A stretch of DNA of 45,473 bases from Hormoscilla sp. GUM202 (GTDB lineage: Bacteria > Cyanobacteriota > Cyanobacteriia > Cyanobacteriales > Desertifilaceae): positions 1 through 45,473 of the forward strand of contig RFFC02000050.1 in NCBI GenBank assembly GCA_005518205.2, in the 5' to 3' direction. Made by a program: the position numbers and the translations under genes. Positions within the stretch are counted from its first letter, which is position 1, and each line of letters begins with the position of its first letter. A model generated the notes under the pieces. That model had not been told where the DNA came from, made no database searches, and saw nothing but the letters and a program-made list of their open reading frames with translations. Of the stretch, positions 25,348 through 33,584 are shown piece by piece.

Positions 25348-26706
25348 TCAGACATCAGAATTATCGGGGACAATATCTTCAGCAGCAGTTTCCCGATTCA
25401 CTGTTGATTCCAGACGGTGGATGCGAATTTGGTGCAAGCGGGGTCCTGATGCTGACTCTACAGTCATTTCCAGATTATTGTATGAGAAGGTTTCGCCCAC
25501 GCTGGGAATTTTTTGCATCTGATAGATCAAGAATCCTCCGAGAGTTTGGTATTCATCTATCAGGGGCAATTCTAGATTCAACAGTTCATTAACTTCTTCG
25601 ATATCTAGCTGCGCCTGCACTAAATAGGTCTGTTCGTCGAGCATTTGCAGAGTTAAGTCTTCGGCAGGTTCTGAAACCTCACCAATAATTTCGGCAACGA
25701 TATCTGAGAGAGTGACTAACCCAGCAGTACCCCCAAATTCATCGACGACAATCACCATCTCTCTATGCGATCGCTGCATCAGGGGCAGAAGTTCACTCAG
25801 GGGTTTTTGTTCTGAGACAAACCTGGCGGGACGAATCCAAGGTGCTATTGCTGTATTCAGAGACAAGTCACCGTTAGCCAGTGAGGAAGCCAGTTTCTTG
25901 AAGTAAATAATACCGCGAATGTCGTCTAAAGATTCCCCCATCACGGGATAGCGGGAGTGACCTGAATTGGCAACTTCCTGTAGCAGCGTACCGAATGTGG
26001 CATCATGACCAATTGCAGTAATGCTAGTGCGGGGTACCATTACTTCTTCTGCTAATACTTCGGCAAATTCAAATACATTGTTGAGCAGTTCTCTTTCTTC
26101 TGCTTCCAACCCTGTAGTCTCAGTGGAAGTAGAGATAATCAGCTGCAATTCTTCTGGCGTTACCTGGTTATACCAGCCACGACCGGCGTACTGAATGCCC
26201 GCGAGGCGCAATAGCAGGCGAGTCGATTGATTGAGTATCCATATGAATGGGTTGAACAAACGCGCGATATTAAGAGTTGGCGGTGCTAAAAACCTCGCCA
26301 GTTGTTCTGAATGTAGCAGGGCCATCGACTTCGGACATAGCTCCCCCAACACTATTTGCAAATAGGCGATCGTTAAAAAGGCCACTGGCACCGCTACTGA
26401 ATGGATCAGCACTTGGGTCGTTCCCTCCGACACTGGCAGGGACGCCATCAACTGCGCGATCGCCACTGCCATCGTCGCTTCCGCAATCCAACCCAGGGCC
26501 AGACTAGAGAGGGTGATGCCCAGCTGAGTGGTTGACAGCAGCCGGTCAATTCGCCGTTGCAGATTTTGCACGGTCCGCGCCTGAGTATCCCCCTCTGATA
26601 CCAGCTGGTTAATGCGCGATCGCCGCACCGACACTATAGAAAACTCCGCTGTGACAAAAAAAGCGTTAATCGCGATCAGCAGCAGCACCGACAACAATCG
26701 CATCAA
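25348..26706 (-). CDS. CNNM/CorC-type membrane protein (DUF21, CBS pair, CorC_HlyC)
   Basis: 452 aa. The N-terminal DUF21 membrane domain (about 1-190) has several hydrophobic helices (LLSVLLLIAINAFFVTAEFS; VAVPVAFLTIAYLQIVLGE). A cytoplasmic CBS pair follows (about 210-330: VMVPRTSITAI, VIVVDEFGGTAGLVTLSDIV). A C-terminal CorC_HlyC domain (about 350-430: EYQTLGGFLIYQM) completes it. This family, often called haemolysin or TlyC by old habit, is linked to magnesium or other divalent cation export. It follows a 79-aa membrane-anchored protein by 40 bases on the same strand, suggesting an operon. Intact. Confidence 0.9.
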   Translation of the reverse strand: MMRLLSVLLLIAINAFFVTAEFSIVSVRRSRINQLVSEGDTQARTVQNLQRRIDRLLSTTQLGITLSSLALGWIAEATMAVAIAQLMASLPVSEGTTQVLIHSVAVPVAFLTIAYLQIVLGELCPKSMALLHSEQLARFLAPPTLNIARLFNPFIWILNQSTRLLLRLAGIQYAGRGWYNQVTPEELQLIISTSTETTGLEAEERELLNNVFEFAEVLAEEVMVPRTSITAIGHDATFGTLLQEVANSGHSRYPVMGESLDDIRGIIYFKKLASSLANGDLSLNTAIAPWIRPARFVSEQKPLSELLPLMQRSHREMVIVVDEFGGTAGLVTLSDIVAEIIGEVSEPAEDLTLQMLDEQTYLVQAQLDIEEVNELLNLELPLIDEYQTLGGFLIYQMQKIPSVGETFSYNNLEMTVESASGPRLHQIRIHRLESTVNRETAAEDIVPDNSDV

Positions 26707-26746
26707 AATTTAAAATTCTTGCATTGACAACCCACCCCCGGAGAGG

Positions 26747-26986
26747 TTATTTGCCTGACATTTTGGCCTTGACCTTAGCCAGGATCTCTGCCTCGGACAA
26801 AATTTTGTGGCCCAATTCATTTTTTTTGGACTTGGCTAGGGTACTGGTAGGACTCGAATCTGGCTGAGTAATTCCTTTGAGGGCTTCGCTACCCACCTTA
26901 TATCCGCCATAGAAGCTCACTCCACCGGCTGCGCACATGAGGGATAGCAGAATGAAAGTCAGAACCACAGTTAAATTAATTCTCAT
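26747..26986 (-). CDS. 79-aa membrane-anchored hypothetical protein
   Basis: One N-terminal hydrophobic segment (residues 5-28: LTVVLTFILLSLMCAAGGVS), then a Gly/Tyr-rich turn (FYGGYKVGSEALKG), a Ser/Pro linker and a lysine-rich, helical tail (EAEILAKVKAKMSGK). It looks like a signal-anchored small protein. The series with the CNNM-type gene downstream (40-base gap, same strand) makes co-transcription likely. Function unknown. Confidence 0.7.
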   Translation of the reverse strand: MRINLTVVLTFILLSLMCAAGGVSFYGGYKVGSEALKGITQPDSSPTSTLAKSKKNELGHKILSEAEILAKVKAKMSGK

Positions 26987-27140
26987 GGTGATGTTTGTAA
27001 TTTTAGCCGATCTGTGCTTTAATTGTAATAAGCCTACAGTTCTGAGTCATCTTGCACCGGAGGCCCACTAGCTCCCAAGATGGAATTTTACAGATCCCTT
27101 GCAATTAGCGTGAGAGATTTGCTAGAATCAGATATAGTAT

Positions 27141-27213
27141 GCGCCCTTGGCCGATTGGGGAGGCAGCGAACTCATAATTCGCCTTCAGACTGGTTCGATT
27201 CCAGTAGGGCGCA
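27141..27213 (+). tRNA. tRNA with CAU anticodon (Met or lysidine-modified Ile2)
   Basis: Cloverleaf by hand: acceptor GCGCCCT / AGGGCGC, anticodon stem GCGAA / TTCGC around CTCATAA, T arm ACTGG-TTCGATT-CCAGT, discriminator A, CCA not encoded. The D arm (TGGCCGATTGGGGAGGCA) and the six-base variable loop resemble chloroplast trnI-CAU, so isoleucine-2 (TilS substrate) is at least as likely as elongator Met. Confidence 0.88.
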
Positions 27214-27232
27214 CTTCCCTTACCGGTGTTAC

Positions 27233-27643
27233 TTATCGTAACACTGGTTGCTCAAACACTACTGCATTGCCTGATGGACCCTGGTTTGCAGGGTTCCCCA
27301 CGGTGCTATCGAAGGGATTTCTCAGATCCCGCGTGCGAATGAGTGGGGTGCTAGAAACCTGCTGCCTGAGTACGTCCCGGTACACCAGGTTGACTAGCTT
27401 GGCATCGCGGACGAGGCGATTTTCCGGGAAACCTCCCATGCCGAAGATGGCTTCAGCTTGTCGCCCAATGGAACGGTTCTCAATGTAGGTGCCGGAGTTC
27501 TCGAACATAGCTCGATTGAAAGCCTGTGCTGGTGAGATGATTACAGGCTTATTATTGGCTGATTGGGCTTGGGCCGCACCGGCGACCGTTGCAGCACTAG
27601 CAATACCAAGCATCCATGCAGTAATTACCTTCTGAACTCTCAT
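27233..27643 (-). CDS. secreted hypothetical protein (about 136 aa)
   Basis: Clear signal peptide (MRVQKVITAWMLGIASAATV, cleavage probably after AGAAQA). A mature part of ~105 residues follows with FENSGTYIENRSIGRQAEAI and FPENRLVRDAKLVNLVYRDV. It reads like a conserved cyanobacterial periplasmic protein, but I cannot name a family. Start uncertain: Met at 27658 and 27649 are in frame too. I prefer 27643 because it gives a standard lysine/arginine-headed signal peptide. Divergent from the SLH lipoprotein gene, and just downstream (opposite strand) of the tRNA. Confidence 0.75.
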   Translation of the reverse strand: MRVQKVITAWMLGIASAATVAGAAQAQSANNKPVIISPAQAFNRAMFENSGTYIENRSIGRQAEAIFGMGGFPENRLVRDAKLVNLVYRDVLRQQVSSTPLIRTRDLRNPFDSTVGNPANQGPSGNAVVFEQPVLR

Positions 27644-27755
27644 ACCCATAAGGCCCATCCTCTAGATTTTGCTCGATCCTAGCTTATCTTGGCCTATTGG
27701 TGCATGGGAACCGAAGTTGCTATCATAGAAAATGATGTCCAGCTGTGTTGCCAGG

Positions 27756-28727
27756 ATGAAACCAGTTCTTGCTGTTATTGCTGCTTGCCTGCTGACTACT
27801 TCCTTGACTGCCTGTGCCAATAGTGAAATGGGCTCTGCCGTTGAACAATCTTTGGCAGCAGACCCCGGACCCTCTGCCAACCCCTCGACTGGGACGCCGG
27901 ACAAGACTACTACCCCACGCGGCGCGAAAAATCAGCCGTCTCGCGATCGGGCCCAGACGTCCGCACCTACGCCGGCTCCTATCCCTAGTAACGGCCAGTT
28001 AAATCCCCCGGAACAGCCAGAAGAGAGTCCTAATCAACTACCGGAGACTACTGAGACAGTCTCAAGCACCTGGTCGGAGAAGGAAATACCGGAGCCATTG
28101 CGTCAGTACGTGGCCGACTTGATGGAACTGGAGGTTTTAACTTCAGCTGATTTTGCACCGGATCGAACAGTGACGCGCCGGCAGTACGTCCGTTGGCTGG
28201 TTGTGGCTAACAATAAAATGTATGCTCACAACCCAGGTAAACAAATTCGTCCGTCAACGTCAAAATCTGCTGAACCAGTTTTTCAGGATGTGCCGCGTAC
28301 TGACCCGGACTTCCCTCTAATTCAAGGTTTAGCGGAGGCGGGTATACTGCCAAGTAGGTTAACTGGTGATGGGACAGTAGTTTTGTTTCGCCCAGATACA
28401 CCCCTTACCCGCGCCGAAATGATTCTCTGGAAAGTGCCAATGGATATCCGTAGAGCTTTACCTACTGCTACGATCGATACGGTGAAGGAAACCTGGGGCT
28501 TCCAAGATGCTGCTAAGATTGACCCAAAATCCTTAGGGGCAGTTTTAGCAGATTTTCAGAATGGGGAAAAGGCGAATATCCGCCGGTCTTTAGGTTATAC
28601 GAATTTGTTCCAGCCCACTAAGACTGTTAGTAGTGTTGAGGCGGCTGCAACTCTATGGTATTTTGGCTATCAAGGTGAAGGAATATCTGCTGGGGAGGCG
28701 ATCGATATTGCTCGCAGCAAAGAGTAG
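27756..28727 (+). CDS. SLH-domain lipoprotein
   Basis: Begins MKPVLAVIAACLLTTSLTAC, a lipoprotein signal with the lipobox LTAC, so it should be lipid-anchored in the periplasm. A Pro/Thr-rich linker to about residue 100 follows. After that come S-layer-homology-like segments: PEPLRQYVADLMELEVLTSA ... DRTVTRRQYVRWLVVANN, then FPLIQGLAEAGILPS ... FRPDTPLTRAEMILW, and a partial third near the C-terminus. SLH domains bind peptidoglycan or its secondary polymers. The ORF could begin at 27732, but the lipoprotein signal supports 27756. A family B-like fragment (GATCGGGCCC, 27945) may lie in the linker. Confidence 0.82.
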   Translation: MKPVLAVIAACLLTTSLTACANSEMGSAVEQSLAADPGPSANPSTGTPDKTTTPRGAKNQPSRDRAQTSAPTPAPIPSNGQLNPPEQPEESPNQLPETTETVSSTWSEKEIPEPLRQYVADLMELEVLTSADFAPDRTVTRRQYVRWLVVANNKMYAHNPGKQIRPSTSKSAEPVFQDVPRTDPDFPLIQGLAEAGILPSRLTGDGTVVLFRPDTPLTRAEMILWKVPMDIRRALPTATIDTVKETWGFQDAAKIDPKSLGAVLADFQNGEKANIRRSLGYTNLFQPTKTVSSVEAAATLWYFGYQGEGISAGEAIDIARSKE

Positions 28728-28815
28728 ACATACTGTCAGCGGTCAGTGGTCAGCGGCCAAGTCAGTGGTCAACTAACAACCCACAACTAACAACTAACAA
28801 TTAACAATACAGAAT

Positions 28816-29280
28816 ATGCCCAAAACTGTTGCTGATGTCATGACCCACGATCCGATCGTGGTACAGCCTGAAACTCCTCTGAAGCAGGCTATTAAAATTA
28901 TGGCAGACCGACATATTAGCGGTCTGCCAGTTGTAGACGGGGAAGGAAAATTGGTGGGGGTGATCTCTGATAGCGATCTATTGTGGCAGGAAACAGGGGT
29001 AGAACCTCCTCCCTATATCATGCTGTTGGATAGCATAATTTATCTGGAAAATCCCGCTACCTATGAAAAGGATTTGCGGAAGGCGATGGGACTGACGGTT
29101 AAGGAGGTGATGAGCGATCGCCCCATTTCTGTAAAACCGGATAAACCTCTGCGTGCAGCGGCCCAGCTGATGCAAAAACACCACATCCATCGCTTGCCCG
29201 TACTGGACGATGCTGGTAAGTTGATTGGCATCCTCACCCGTGGAGATATTATCGGCTCAATGGCGGCAAGTCAAGAATAG
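28816..29280 (+). CDS. CBS-domain pair protein
   Basis: 154 aa consisting of two CBS domains. The first is VADVMTHDPIVVQPETPLKQ ... GLPVVDGEGKLVGVISDSDL and the second VKEVMSDRPISVKPDKPLRA ... RLPVLDDAGKLIGILTRGDI. Stand-alone CBS pairs bind adenosine nucleotides and regulate partners; in plants and cyanobacteria related proteins affect redox regulation. No signal peptide, no extra domain. The upstream region is a run of heptamer repeats (28737-28812). nblB follows 45 bases downstream on the same strand. Confidence 0.9.
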   Translation: MPKTVADVMTHDPIVVQPETPLKQAIKIMADRHISGLPVVDGEGKLVGVISDSDLLWQETGVEPPPYIMLLDSIIYLENPATYEKDLRKAMGLTVKEVMSDRPISVKPDKPLRAAAQLMQKHHIHRLPVLDDAGKLIGILTRGDIIGSMAASQE

Positions 29281-29325
29281 TTCGTGGTTCATGGCAATTA
29301 ACAATTAACAATTAGCAATTAACAA

Positions 29326-29988
29326 ATGACAATAACTCCTGAGTCGGTGGCCAAATTACTGAGTTCTGAGAATTACGGAGATCGCCTAAAGGGACTGAAT
29401 CAACTGCGCCAAGTGGAAGAGGCGATCGCATTTGAGATGATTCAACCTTTAATTGTTGACAATAATGTGAGAATCCGCTATGCAGCCGTGAGCCAGATGG
29501 CAATTCTGGGGCAGCAAGATTTACAGAAGTCTTTGCAGATATTGCGCGATCGGCTCTTCAACGACCCGGAAACTGATGTGAAAGCCGCTGCTGCTGATGG
29601 TTTGGGTGCTCTGAAGTTAACTGAAGCTTTCAGCGACCTAGAACAAGTATACCAAACTACTGAAGAGTGGCTGCTGAAACTCAGCATCGTCGCCACCTTA
29701 GGGGAAATGGGAGACCCCCGTGCTTTCGATATCCTCGCTGATGGTCTCAAATCAGAAACAGACATTGTCAAAACTGCTGCTATTAGTTCCTTGGGAGAAT
29801 TAGGAGATGCCCGCGCGGTGCCCCTGTTGATCCCTTTTGCTACTAATTCAGATTGGCAAGTCCGTTACCGCGTCGTGCAATCGCTGAACCGCTTGGGTGG
29901 CCCAGAAGCTCGCTCGACTCTAGAAAGTTTAGCACTTGATGTTGTCGAACAAGTTGCGACAGCAGCGAAAAAGGGTTTAGAATCATAA
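29326..29988 (+). CDS. nblB: NblB-like HEAT-repeat protein
   Basis: 220 aa, the length of NblB. It starts MTITPESVAKLLSSENYGDR, then has about five HEAT/PBS-lyase-type repeats (VRIRYAAVSQMAILG; VKAAAADGLGAL; LKLSIVATLGEMGDPRAFDI; VKTAAISSLGELGDARAVPL; VRYRVVQSLNRLGG). NblB is needed for phycobilisome breakdown under nutrient stress, and related proteins are bilin lyases. The organism has apcD in the same window. The HEAT family has several paralogues, so the exact name is an inference from length and N-terminus. Confidence 0.75.
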   Translation: MTITPESVAKLLSSENYGDRLKGLNQLRQVEEAIAFEMIQPLIVDNNVRIRYAAVSQMAILGQQDLQKSLQILRDRLFNDPETDVKAAAADGLGALKLTEAFSDLEQVYQTTEEWLLKLSIVATLGEMGDPRAFDILADGLKSETDIVKTAAISSLGELGDARAVPLLIPFATNSDWQVRYRVVQSLNRLGGPEARSTLESLALDVVEQVATAAKKGLES

Positions 29989-30164
29989 TCGTAATCTTCC
30001 GGTTGTAAGGCGCGATCTTCATGTGATGCTTCAATTTGGTTTACCGACCTGTAGCATTTTGTTGAAAAAAGTCAAGATAATTGCGGTTGAGCTTTTGAGA
30101 ATAATTGTGCAATACTCGGTCTTAATTATCTAATCCTTAGCTGACTTCCGACCGGAAATTGGTT

Positions 30165-30851
30165 ATGAGAATCTTGCTGGTAGAAGACGATCCAGAACAA
30201 CTAGAACCTTTGCAGGCGGCATTATCCCAAGTGGGACATATCGTCGATGGGGTGGAGGAGGGAGAAACGGCTAAATGGTTGCTATCGGAAAAAGACTACG
30301 ATTTGCTAATCCTTGACTGGATGTTGCCCACGGTCAGCGGCCTCGAAGTTTGTCGCTATTACCGACAAACGGGCAAAACGGCTCCTGTATTAATGCTGAC
30401 TGCCAAGGATACCATCACAGATAAAATTACAGGCTTAGATGCTGGTGCTGATGATTACTTAGTCAAGCCCGTGGACTTGCTGGAATTGCTGGCAAGGGTG
30501 AGGGCATTGGGCAGGCGATCGCCTTTATGGACGGCAGATACCCTCTGCTACGAAGACCTACAATTAAATTTAACCACTCTCAAGGTCGAACGGCAGTCAT
30601 CTGTCGTACAGCTTTCGGTGCGGGAATTTCAATTGTTAGAATATCTGATGCGCCATCCCGGACAAGTTTTAACCCGCAACCAAATAGAACAGTCTCTCTG
30701 GGAATGGAGAGAAGAACCGGAAAGCAATGCCGTTACTACCTTGGTCCGCCGACTGCGAAAGCGACTGCATGTTGTGGGGGCATCTTCATGGGTGGAAACT
30801 GTTTACGGCATGGGGTATCGCTGGCAACGACCACATTCATCTGAGTTTTGA
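30165..30851 (+). CDS. OmpR/PhoB-type response regulator
   Basis: 228 aa. The receiver domain (1-115) has the acidic pair E7-D8-D9, the phosphorylatable D51 in LLILDWMLP, the Thr of MLTAKD and the Lys of DYLVKPVD. The C-terminal winged helix (about 130-225) has VREFQLLEYLMRHPGQVLTR and NAVTTLVRRLRKRL and ends VETVYGMGYRW. Start at ATG 30165, immediately giving MRILLVED. The histidine kinase gene begins 6 bases downstream, so both form one transcription unit. The pair resembles RppA/RppB- or Nrs-type systems of cyanobacteria, but I cannot assign the signal. Confidence 0.93.
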   Translation: MRILLVEDDPEQLEPLQAALSQVGHIVDGVEEGETAKWLLSEKDYDLLILDWMLPTVSGLEVCRYYRQTGKTAPVLMLTAKDTITDKITGLDAGADDYLVKPVDLLELLARVRALGRRSPLWTADTLCYEDLQLNLTTLKVERQSSVVQLSVREFQLLEYLMRHPGQVLTRNQIEQSLWEWREEPESNAVTTLVRRLRKRLHVVGASSWVETVYGMGYRWQRPHSSEF

Positions 30852-30857
30852 GCAACT

Positions 30858-32402
30858 ATGCAAAAATCCATCGCCCAAAAGCTGCAAAGTTTCTGGAGGC
30901 ACATGCCAGTCCGGCGACGGGGCAGGTTTATTATTGCCATTCCCGTGACTTATTTCATTGCTACCCTGGCAGCGGTGTCTTGGTTGAAACTAGATTTGGT
31001 AGAGGATGAAACTTGGGTACAGCACACTCAACAAGTGCGTTTAGAAACCAAAAGTTTACTCGCGGCCTTAATTGATGCCGAAGCGGGAGTTCGAGGTTAT
31101 GCCATGACCGGACGACCGGATTTTCTCGCGCCCTATAGTCAGGCGATCGCGGAAATTCCCCAATCCCTCACCCAATTGGATCGGCTAATTTCCGACAACC
31201 CCCAACAAATTGCCAGACTGACAGAAATTAGACAATTAACAGAAGAAACTCTCGCCATTATGGAGAAGAAATTGGCGAGGATGAATGCTATGGTGCTACC
31301 GGGAGGCTGGAAAAAACGCGAAAGCGAACAATCTCCAGACAGTTCCTATTATCAATCGCCGCTACAAGGGCAATTTTCTCCTAGCGAACTCTATGATTGG
31401 CTAGAACAGTGTAAAACTCTTGTGGATGCAACGAGAGTGAAAATTGATAGTTTTGCCGCCGAAGAAGAACGCTTGTTAGCGGAAGGCCAACAGCATTTAG
31501 AGTTCGATCGACTGCTGAGTTTTGGTGTTTTATTGGTGGCTATTATTCTGGGGCTGGCTGGAGGTATTTTTGCTCTATATCTTTTCGGTGATTTGGAGCG
31601 CGAATTGTCCCAGGAGAGAAAATGCTTGCGCGAAACTAATGAGAGGTTGGAGTTATCTCGATCTGAGGTAGAACTGGCAAATAAAAAACTTCAAAATGCT
31701 TACGAACAATTACAGCGCTTTACCGCTAATGCTTCCCACGAATTGCGTTCTCCTTTGGCTGCTATTTTAAGTAACGCTCAGGTAGGATTATTAGCACCGG
31801 ATAGCGATGCTATTCAACCCCGACAGCGTTTGGAAAAAATCGTCGAACTTGCCAAGTCAATGAAGACCTTGGTGGAAAATTTACTATTTTTAGCTAGGTG
31901 CGAAATATTGCCAGAAACTGTGGTAGAAATTGACTTAAAAAATTGGCTGCAAAGGTCGATCGATGAATGTCAATTGCTAGCAGCAGGAAAAAACCTTAAT
32001 TGGATAGTAAATTTACCTGCTACTCCAGTTAGAGCAAAAGTGGAACCGAATCTCCTACAGCAAGCTGTAGTAAACTTGCTGCAAAATGCTTGCAAATATA
32101 CCCCGGATGAGGGTACAATTGAGATAAAAATGCAGACCGACGATGGTCAAATTTACATGTTTGTCAGAGATACGGGAGTGGGAATTCCCGAGGCAGATTT
32201 ACCTCATATTTTTGAGCGCTTTTATCGGGTGGAAAGGCGATCGCGCAGCAGTTTTGGTTTGGGACTGGCGATCGCCCAGCAAATTGTCAACCTCCACGAC
32301 GGTCTCCTGAGAGTGGAAAGCGTCTTGGGTCAGGGGTCAACTTTTACTATATCTCTCCCCTTGACAGCAAAAGTAAAACCCCAAAATAAGGGCTATGCTT
32401 GA
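30858..32402 (+). CDS. CHASE3-type sensor histidine kinase
   Basis: 514 aa. First membrane segment about residues 24-44 (FIIAIPVTYFIATLAAVSWL). A periplasmic CHASE3-like helical sensor follows (LIDAEAGVRGYAMTGRPDFL is the hallmark). Second membrane segment is about 221-243 (LLSFGVLLVAIILGLAGGIF), followed by a coiled coil (about 245-285). HisKA carries the phospho-accepting His294 in ASHELRSPL. The ATPase domain has the N box NLLQNACKYTP, DTGVGIPEADL and FGLGLAIAQ. All catalytic parts are intact. It is paired with the upstream response regulator gene (6-base gap). Confidence 0.93.
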   Translation: MQKSIAQKLQSFWRHMPVRRRGRFIIAIPVTYFIATLAAVSWLKLDLVEDETWVQHTQQVRLETKSLLAALIDAEAGVRGYAMTGRPDFLAPYSQAIAEIPQSLTQLDRLISDNPQQIARLTEIRQLTEETLAIMEKKLARMNAMVLPGGWKKRESEQSPDSSYYQSPLQGQFSPSELYDWLEQCKTLVDATRVKIDSFAAEEERLLAEGQQHLEFDRLLSFGVLLVAIILGLAGGIFALYLFGDLERELSQERKCLRETNERLELSRSEVELANKKLQNAYEQLQRFTANASHELRSPLAAILSNAQVGLLAPDSDAIQPRQRLEKIVELAKSMKTLVENLLFLARCEILPETVVEIDLKNWLQRSIDECQLLAAGKNLNWIVNLPATPVRAKVEPNLLQQAVVNLLQNACKYTPDEGTIEIKMQTDDGQIYMFVRDTGVGIPEADLPHIFERFYRVERRSRSSFGLGLAIAQQIVNLHDGLLRVESVLGQGSTFTISLPLTAKVKPQNKGYA

Positions 32403-32510
32403 TGATTAATCGTTTCCAAGGATGGACGTGAGTTCGACAGCTACTCAAACCCCGAGTTCTCCTCAGCCACAAAAAGCCTCAAACCCTCATGATTGCGGAA
32501 CTAGATCTCC

Positions 32511-32545
32511 CCAACTCCGAACTCCGAACTCCGAACTCCGAACTC
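32511..32545. repeat. heptamer tandem repeat
   Basis: Five units of CGAACTC-type heptamer between the kinase and the OB-fold gene. Confidence 0.85.
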
Positions 32546-33215
32546 ACGTAAGGATGGGGGAACCGTTGGGGCGAGTAATGGCAAAAGCATCGAAGTCGCC
32601 ATCGTCAAATTCTCCCACTACATTCACCCTTTGTCCGCGTCTTAAATTGAGGGATTGATTACCGGGTAAATCGGCATCAACGCGAATTCGACCATTGCTA
32701 GTCCGCAGCAAAAACTCGTCGTTATCCACCATCCGAATAACCCGACCGGAGATGGTAGTTCCCGGTGTATCTGTCGGAACTATGGGAGAACCGTCCGGGC
32801 GAGTAACGGCAAAAGCATCGAAGTCCCCATCGTCAAATTCTCCCACTACATTCACACTTTGTCCGCGGCTCAAATTGAAGGATTGATTATCGGGTAAATC
32901 GGCATCAACGAGAATTCGACCATTGCTAGTCCGCAGCAAAAACTCATCGTTATCCACCATCCGAATAACCCGACCGGAGATGGTAGTTGCCGGTGTATCT
33001 GTGGAAATTATGGGGGAACCGTCGGGGCGAGTGATGGTAAAAGCATCGAAGTCGCCATCGTCAAATTCTCCCACTACATTCACCTGTTCTCCTAGTTGCA
33101 GGTTGAGAGATTGGGAATCTGGTAAATCCGCATCCACCCGAATGGGGCCATTATTGGTCTGAAGCAAAAACTCATCGTTATCAAATAAACGGATAACCTC
33201 CCCAGAAATAGTCAT
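32544..33215 (-). CDS. protein of three tandem OB-fold-like repeats (223 aa)
   Basis: Three ~75-residue repeats, each of the pattern TTISGRVIRMVDNDEFLLRT, NGRIRVDADLP, VNVVGEFDDGDFDAFAITRP. The pattern suggests a small beta barrel like the bacterial OB-fold (YgiW/BOF) family, or a calcium-friendly acidic barrel. Repeats 2 and 3 are nearly identical in DNA, so the triplication is recent. An AGGA sits just before the ATG at 33215. In-frame codons continue upstream (LTGEIYRTSDPLTSPGS) to a TAA inside a palindrome at 33275-33292, so an N-terminal part, perhaps a signal peptide, may have been cut off. Function unknown. Confidence 0.7.
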   Translation of the reverse strand: MTISGEVIRLFDNDEFLLQTNNGPIRVDADLPDSQSLNLQLGEQVNVVGEFDDGDFDAFTITRPDGSPIISTDTPATTISGRVIRMVDNDEFLLRTSNGRILVDADLPDNQSFNLSRGQSVNVVGEFDDGDFDAFAVTRPDGSPIVPTDTPGTTISGRVIRMVDNDEFLLRTSNGRIRVDADLPGNQSLNLRRGQRVNVVGEFDDGDFDAFAITRPNGSPILT

Positions 33216-33274
33216 GCTTCCTGGAGAAGTTAAAGGATCGCTTGTCCGATAGATCTCGCCGGTTAGACTCTCCG

Positions 33275-33292
33275 TAAGCGCTTTGCGCGCTT
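33275..33292. repeat. palindrome between acyltransferase remnant and OB-fold gene
   Basis: TAAGCGC / GCGCGCTTA around TTT. Its arm supplies the TAA that ends the acyltransferase frame and also closes the frame upstream of the OB-fold protein. Confidence 0.65.
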
Positions 33293-33584
33293 ATCTTCCC
33301 TTGGTAGCATCAACCAGACAGGACATAAAGCTATCTACTAAAGTCTCCATCGTTTCCTGGCTGAGTGCTGGCTCAGAGAAGGGGAAATTCAAAAACATTT
33401 TCCCCTCAAAGGTGGTGACAGCAAGACTGAAAACACCCCCAAATGCAGCCTGTGTCGGAATGAAACTGATTTGGGACAGTTCAAATTGACCGTAAAGTCT
33501 GGGAATGTTTACTCGACCAATATTGGAGATAGTCACTGTCCCAGATGATTTATTAGGGCGGGCGAGCAGGGACTCTACAGCATA
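33291..33584 (-). pseudogene. 3' part of PapA/condensation-type acyltransferase gene
   Basis: The frame YAVESLLARPNKSSGTVTIS-NIGRVNIPRLYG-QFELS, then FGGVFSLAVTTFEGKMFLNF and a helical tail, is the typical C-terminus of PapA/condensation-domain acyltransferases. It is cut off from its 5' part (35118-36140) by the IscB element. Joining codon GCA (35121) to TAT (33584) restores one continuous frame. The end codon comes from the palindrome at 33275. Confidence 0.82.
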
